Assembly (NCBI GenBank): GCA_003232385.1
Contig: QIJE01000001.1
Location: 1-64,000, forward strand
Reading direction: 5' to 3'
From: a bacterium
GTDB taxonomy: Bacteria > SZUA-79 > Acidulodesulfobacterales > Acidulodesulfobacteraceae
DNA length: 64,000 nt
The translations under genes were made by a program, and so were the position numbers. The notes below the pieces were generated by a model that was not told the origin of the DNA, did not search any database, and was given only the letters and a program-made list of their open reading frames with translations. This document shows positions 63,519 to 64,000 of the stretch, piece after piece (positions within the stretch are counted from its first letter, which is position 1; each line of letters begins with the position of its first letter).

Positions 63519-64000
63519 TCAGTCCGCCGAATCCGGCCTGGTTTTCCACCTATTGTGTATCCAAAACCACTGTTCCGGATATTTATTTATTATCTCTTCT
63601 ATTTTTTCGTTAAACATTTTTAGTATATTAATGGTATCAGCCTTCCTATTTCCGGTATAATTTATATCAAGCGGGGGCTCTATTATTAATTTATGCTTCG
63701 TATAATTGCCGCTGCCGTCTTTAAGCCTAACCAAAAAAGCGGGGATTACCGGCACTTTCATTTTGGCGGCAATATTTGCCATACCCGGCATTGTACAGGC
63801 TTTAACTCCAAAAAAATCGACGAAAATACCTATTCGCTTAGATGCATTTTCATCCGGCAAAAATCCGACTATTTCATTATTATTCAATGCGAAAATTATA
63901 TTTCTGACCGCATTTTCTCTATTATATATAATTTTACTCCCCGCATTTCTTCTCAGTTTATACAAAATATTTTCAATATACGGGTTATCCAACGGTCTTG
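63519..64000 (-). CDS. Lipid A acyltransferase (LpxL/HtrB family), 5' part beyond window
   Basis: The visible 160 C-terminal residues match the lauroyl/Kdo2-lipid A acyltransferase family: RLDNPYIENILYKLRRNAGS, IVGFLPDENA, the conserved G in FFG, PVIPAFLVR and the final PEQWFWIHNRWKTRP. The catalytic H-x4-D/E motif must lie to the right of the window. It transfers an acyl chain to lipid A. Open reading continues to the window edge, so the gene is partial. It lies 5 nt upstream of gmhB. Confidence 0.88.
   Translation of the reverse strand, partial: RPLDNPYIENILYKLRRNAGSKIIYNRENAVRNIIFALNNNEIVGFLPDENASKRIGIFVDFFGVKACTMPGMANIAAKMKVPVIPAFLVRLKDGSGNYTKHKLIIEPPLDINYTGNRKADTINILKMFNEKIEEIINKYPEQWFWIHNRWKTRPDSAD

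Overview
The window (about 38% G+C by eye) is a dense, mostly minus-strand stretch of a bacterial chromosome. Genes for lipopolysaccharide and outer-membrane biogenesis (kdsB, gmhB, an lpxL/htrB-type acyltransferase, lptE, rlpA), lipoprotein signal peptidase and SecG show a Gram-negative (diderm) organism. Gene content (bifunctional HisIE, ThyX, short-form HisG, TldD, NIL-domain sulfur carrier) would fit a deltaproteobacteria-like lineage, but that placement is inference; there is no rRNA here. TTG starts are common, and A/T homopolymers are frequent. No phage, insertion sequence or CRISPR array was seen.

Layout. 1-5.5 kb is the accessory-looking end: a truncated cobalamin riboswitch, a Met-rich TPR protein, a MerT-like metal transporter behind a textbook MerR-type promoter, a three-gene cassette (LicC/PntC-like cytidylyltransferase, CobD/HisC-like PLP enzyme, CDP-alcohol phosphatidyltransferase) that looks like a phospholipid headgroup pathway, a decayed comM/yifB fragment and two small hypothetical genes. 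5.5-8.4 kb: tldD and alr diverge, then an NfuA-type Fe-S carrier. 8.5-19.8 kb (minus): lepA and the run lepB-pyrR-pyrB-pyrC-carA-(radical SAM)-carB-greA, i.e. UMP synthesis. 19.8-22.6 kb: RNase P RNA, an RNase HI, a zinc-ribbon coiled-coil protein, a Nif3-family protein and a CAU tRNA. 22.6-27.2 kb: the macromolecular synthesis operon rpsU-cvpA-dnaG-rpoD, with cvpA broken by one base in a T9 tract. 27.2-37.5 kb: prmC-murA-hisG-D-C-B-(amidase)-H-A-F-IE. 37.5-41.3 kb: prfA, thyX, rpmE, kdsB, rlpA.

41.3-45.9 kb is the most interesting block. On the plus strand a strong promoter, a SAM-I riboswitch and its terminator precede thrC, a MoaD/ThiS-NIL fusion with an internal Gly-Gly, a MoeB/ThiF-type activating enzyme, a TusA-type sulfur carrier, a CysM-type PLP enzyme and a JAMM metalloprotease. 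Together these form a protein-thiocarboxylate sulfur-assimilation operon under methionine (SAM) control. The JAMM protease probably trims the fusion to expose the Gly-Gly tail, and the CysM-like and possibly the ThrC-like enzyme use the thiocarboxylate to make cysteine or homocysteine.

45.9-64 kb: a small hypothetical gene and a multiply frameshifted pseudogene, coaBC, a glyoxalase-II-like hydrolase, a phosphohexomutase beside a nucleotidyltransferase fused to a catalytically dead mutase, a PAP2 phosphatase, lptE-leuS-lspA-pgk-gap, a UPF0173 hydrolase, an HD-GYP protein, tRNA-Leu(GAG), secG, holA, rpsT, gmhB and the end of a lipid A acyltransferase gene that runs off the right edge.
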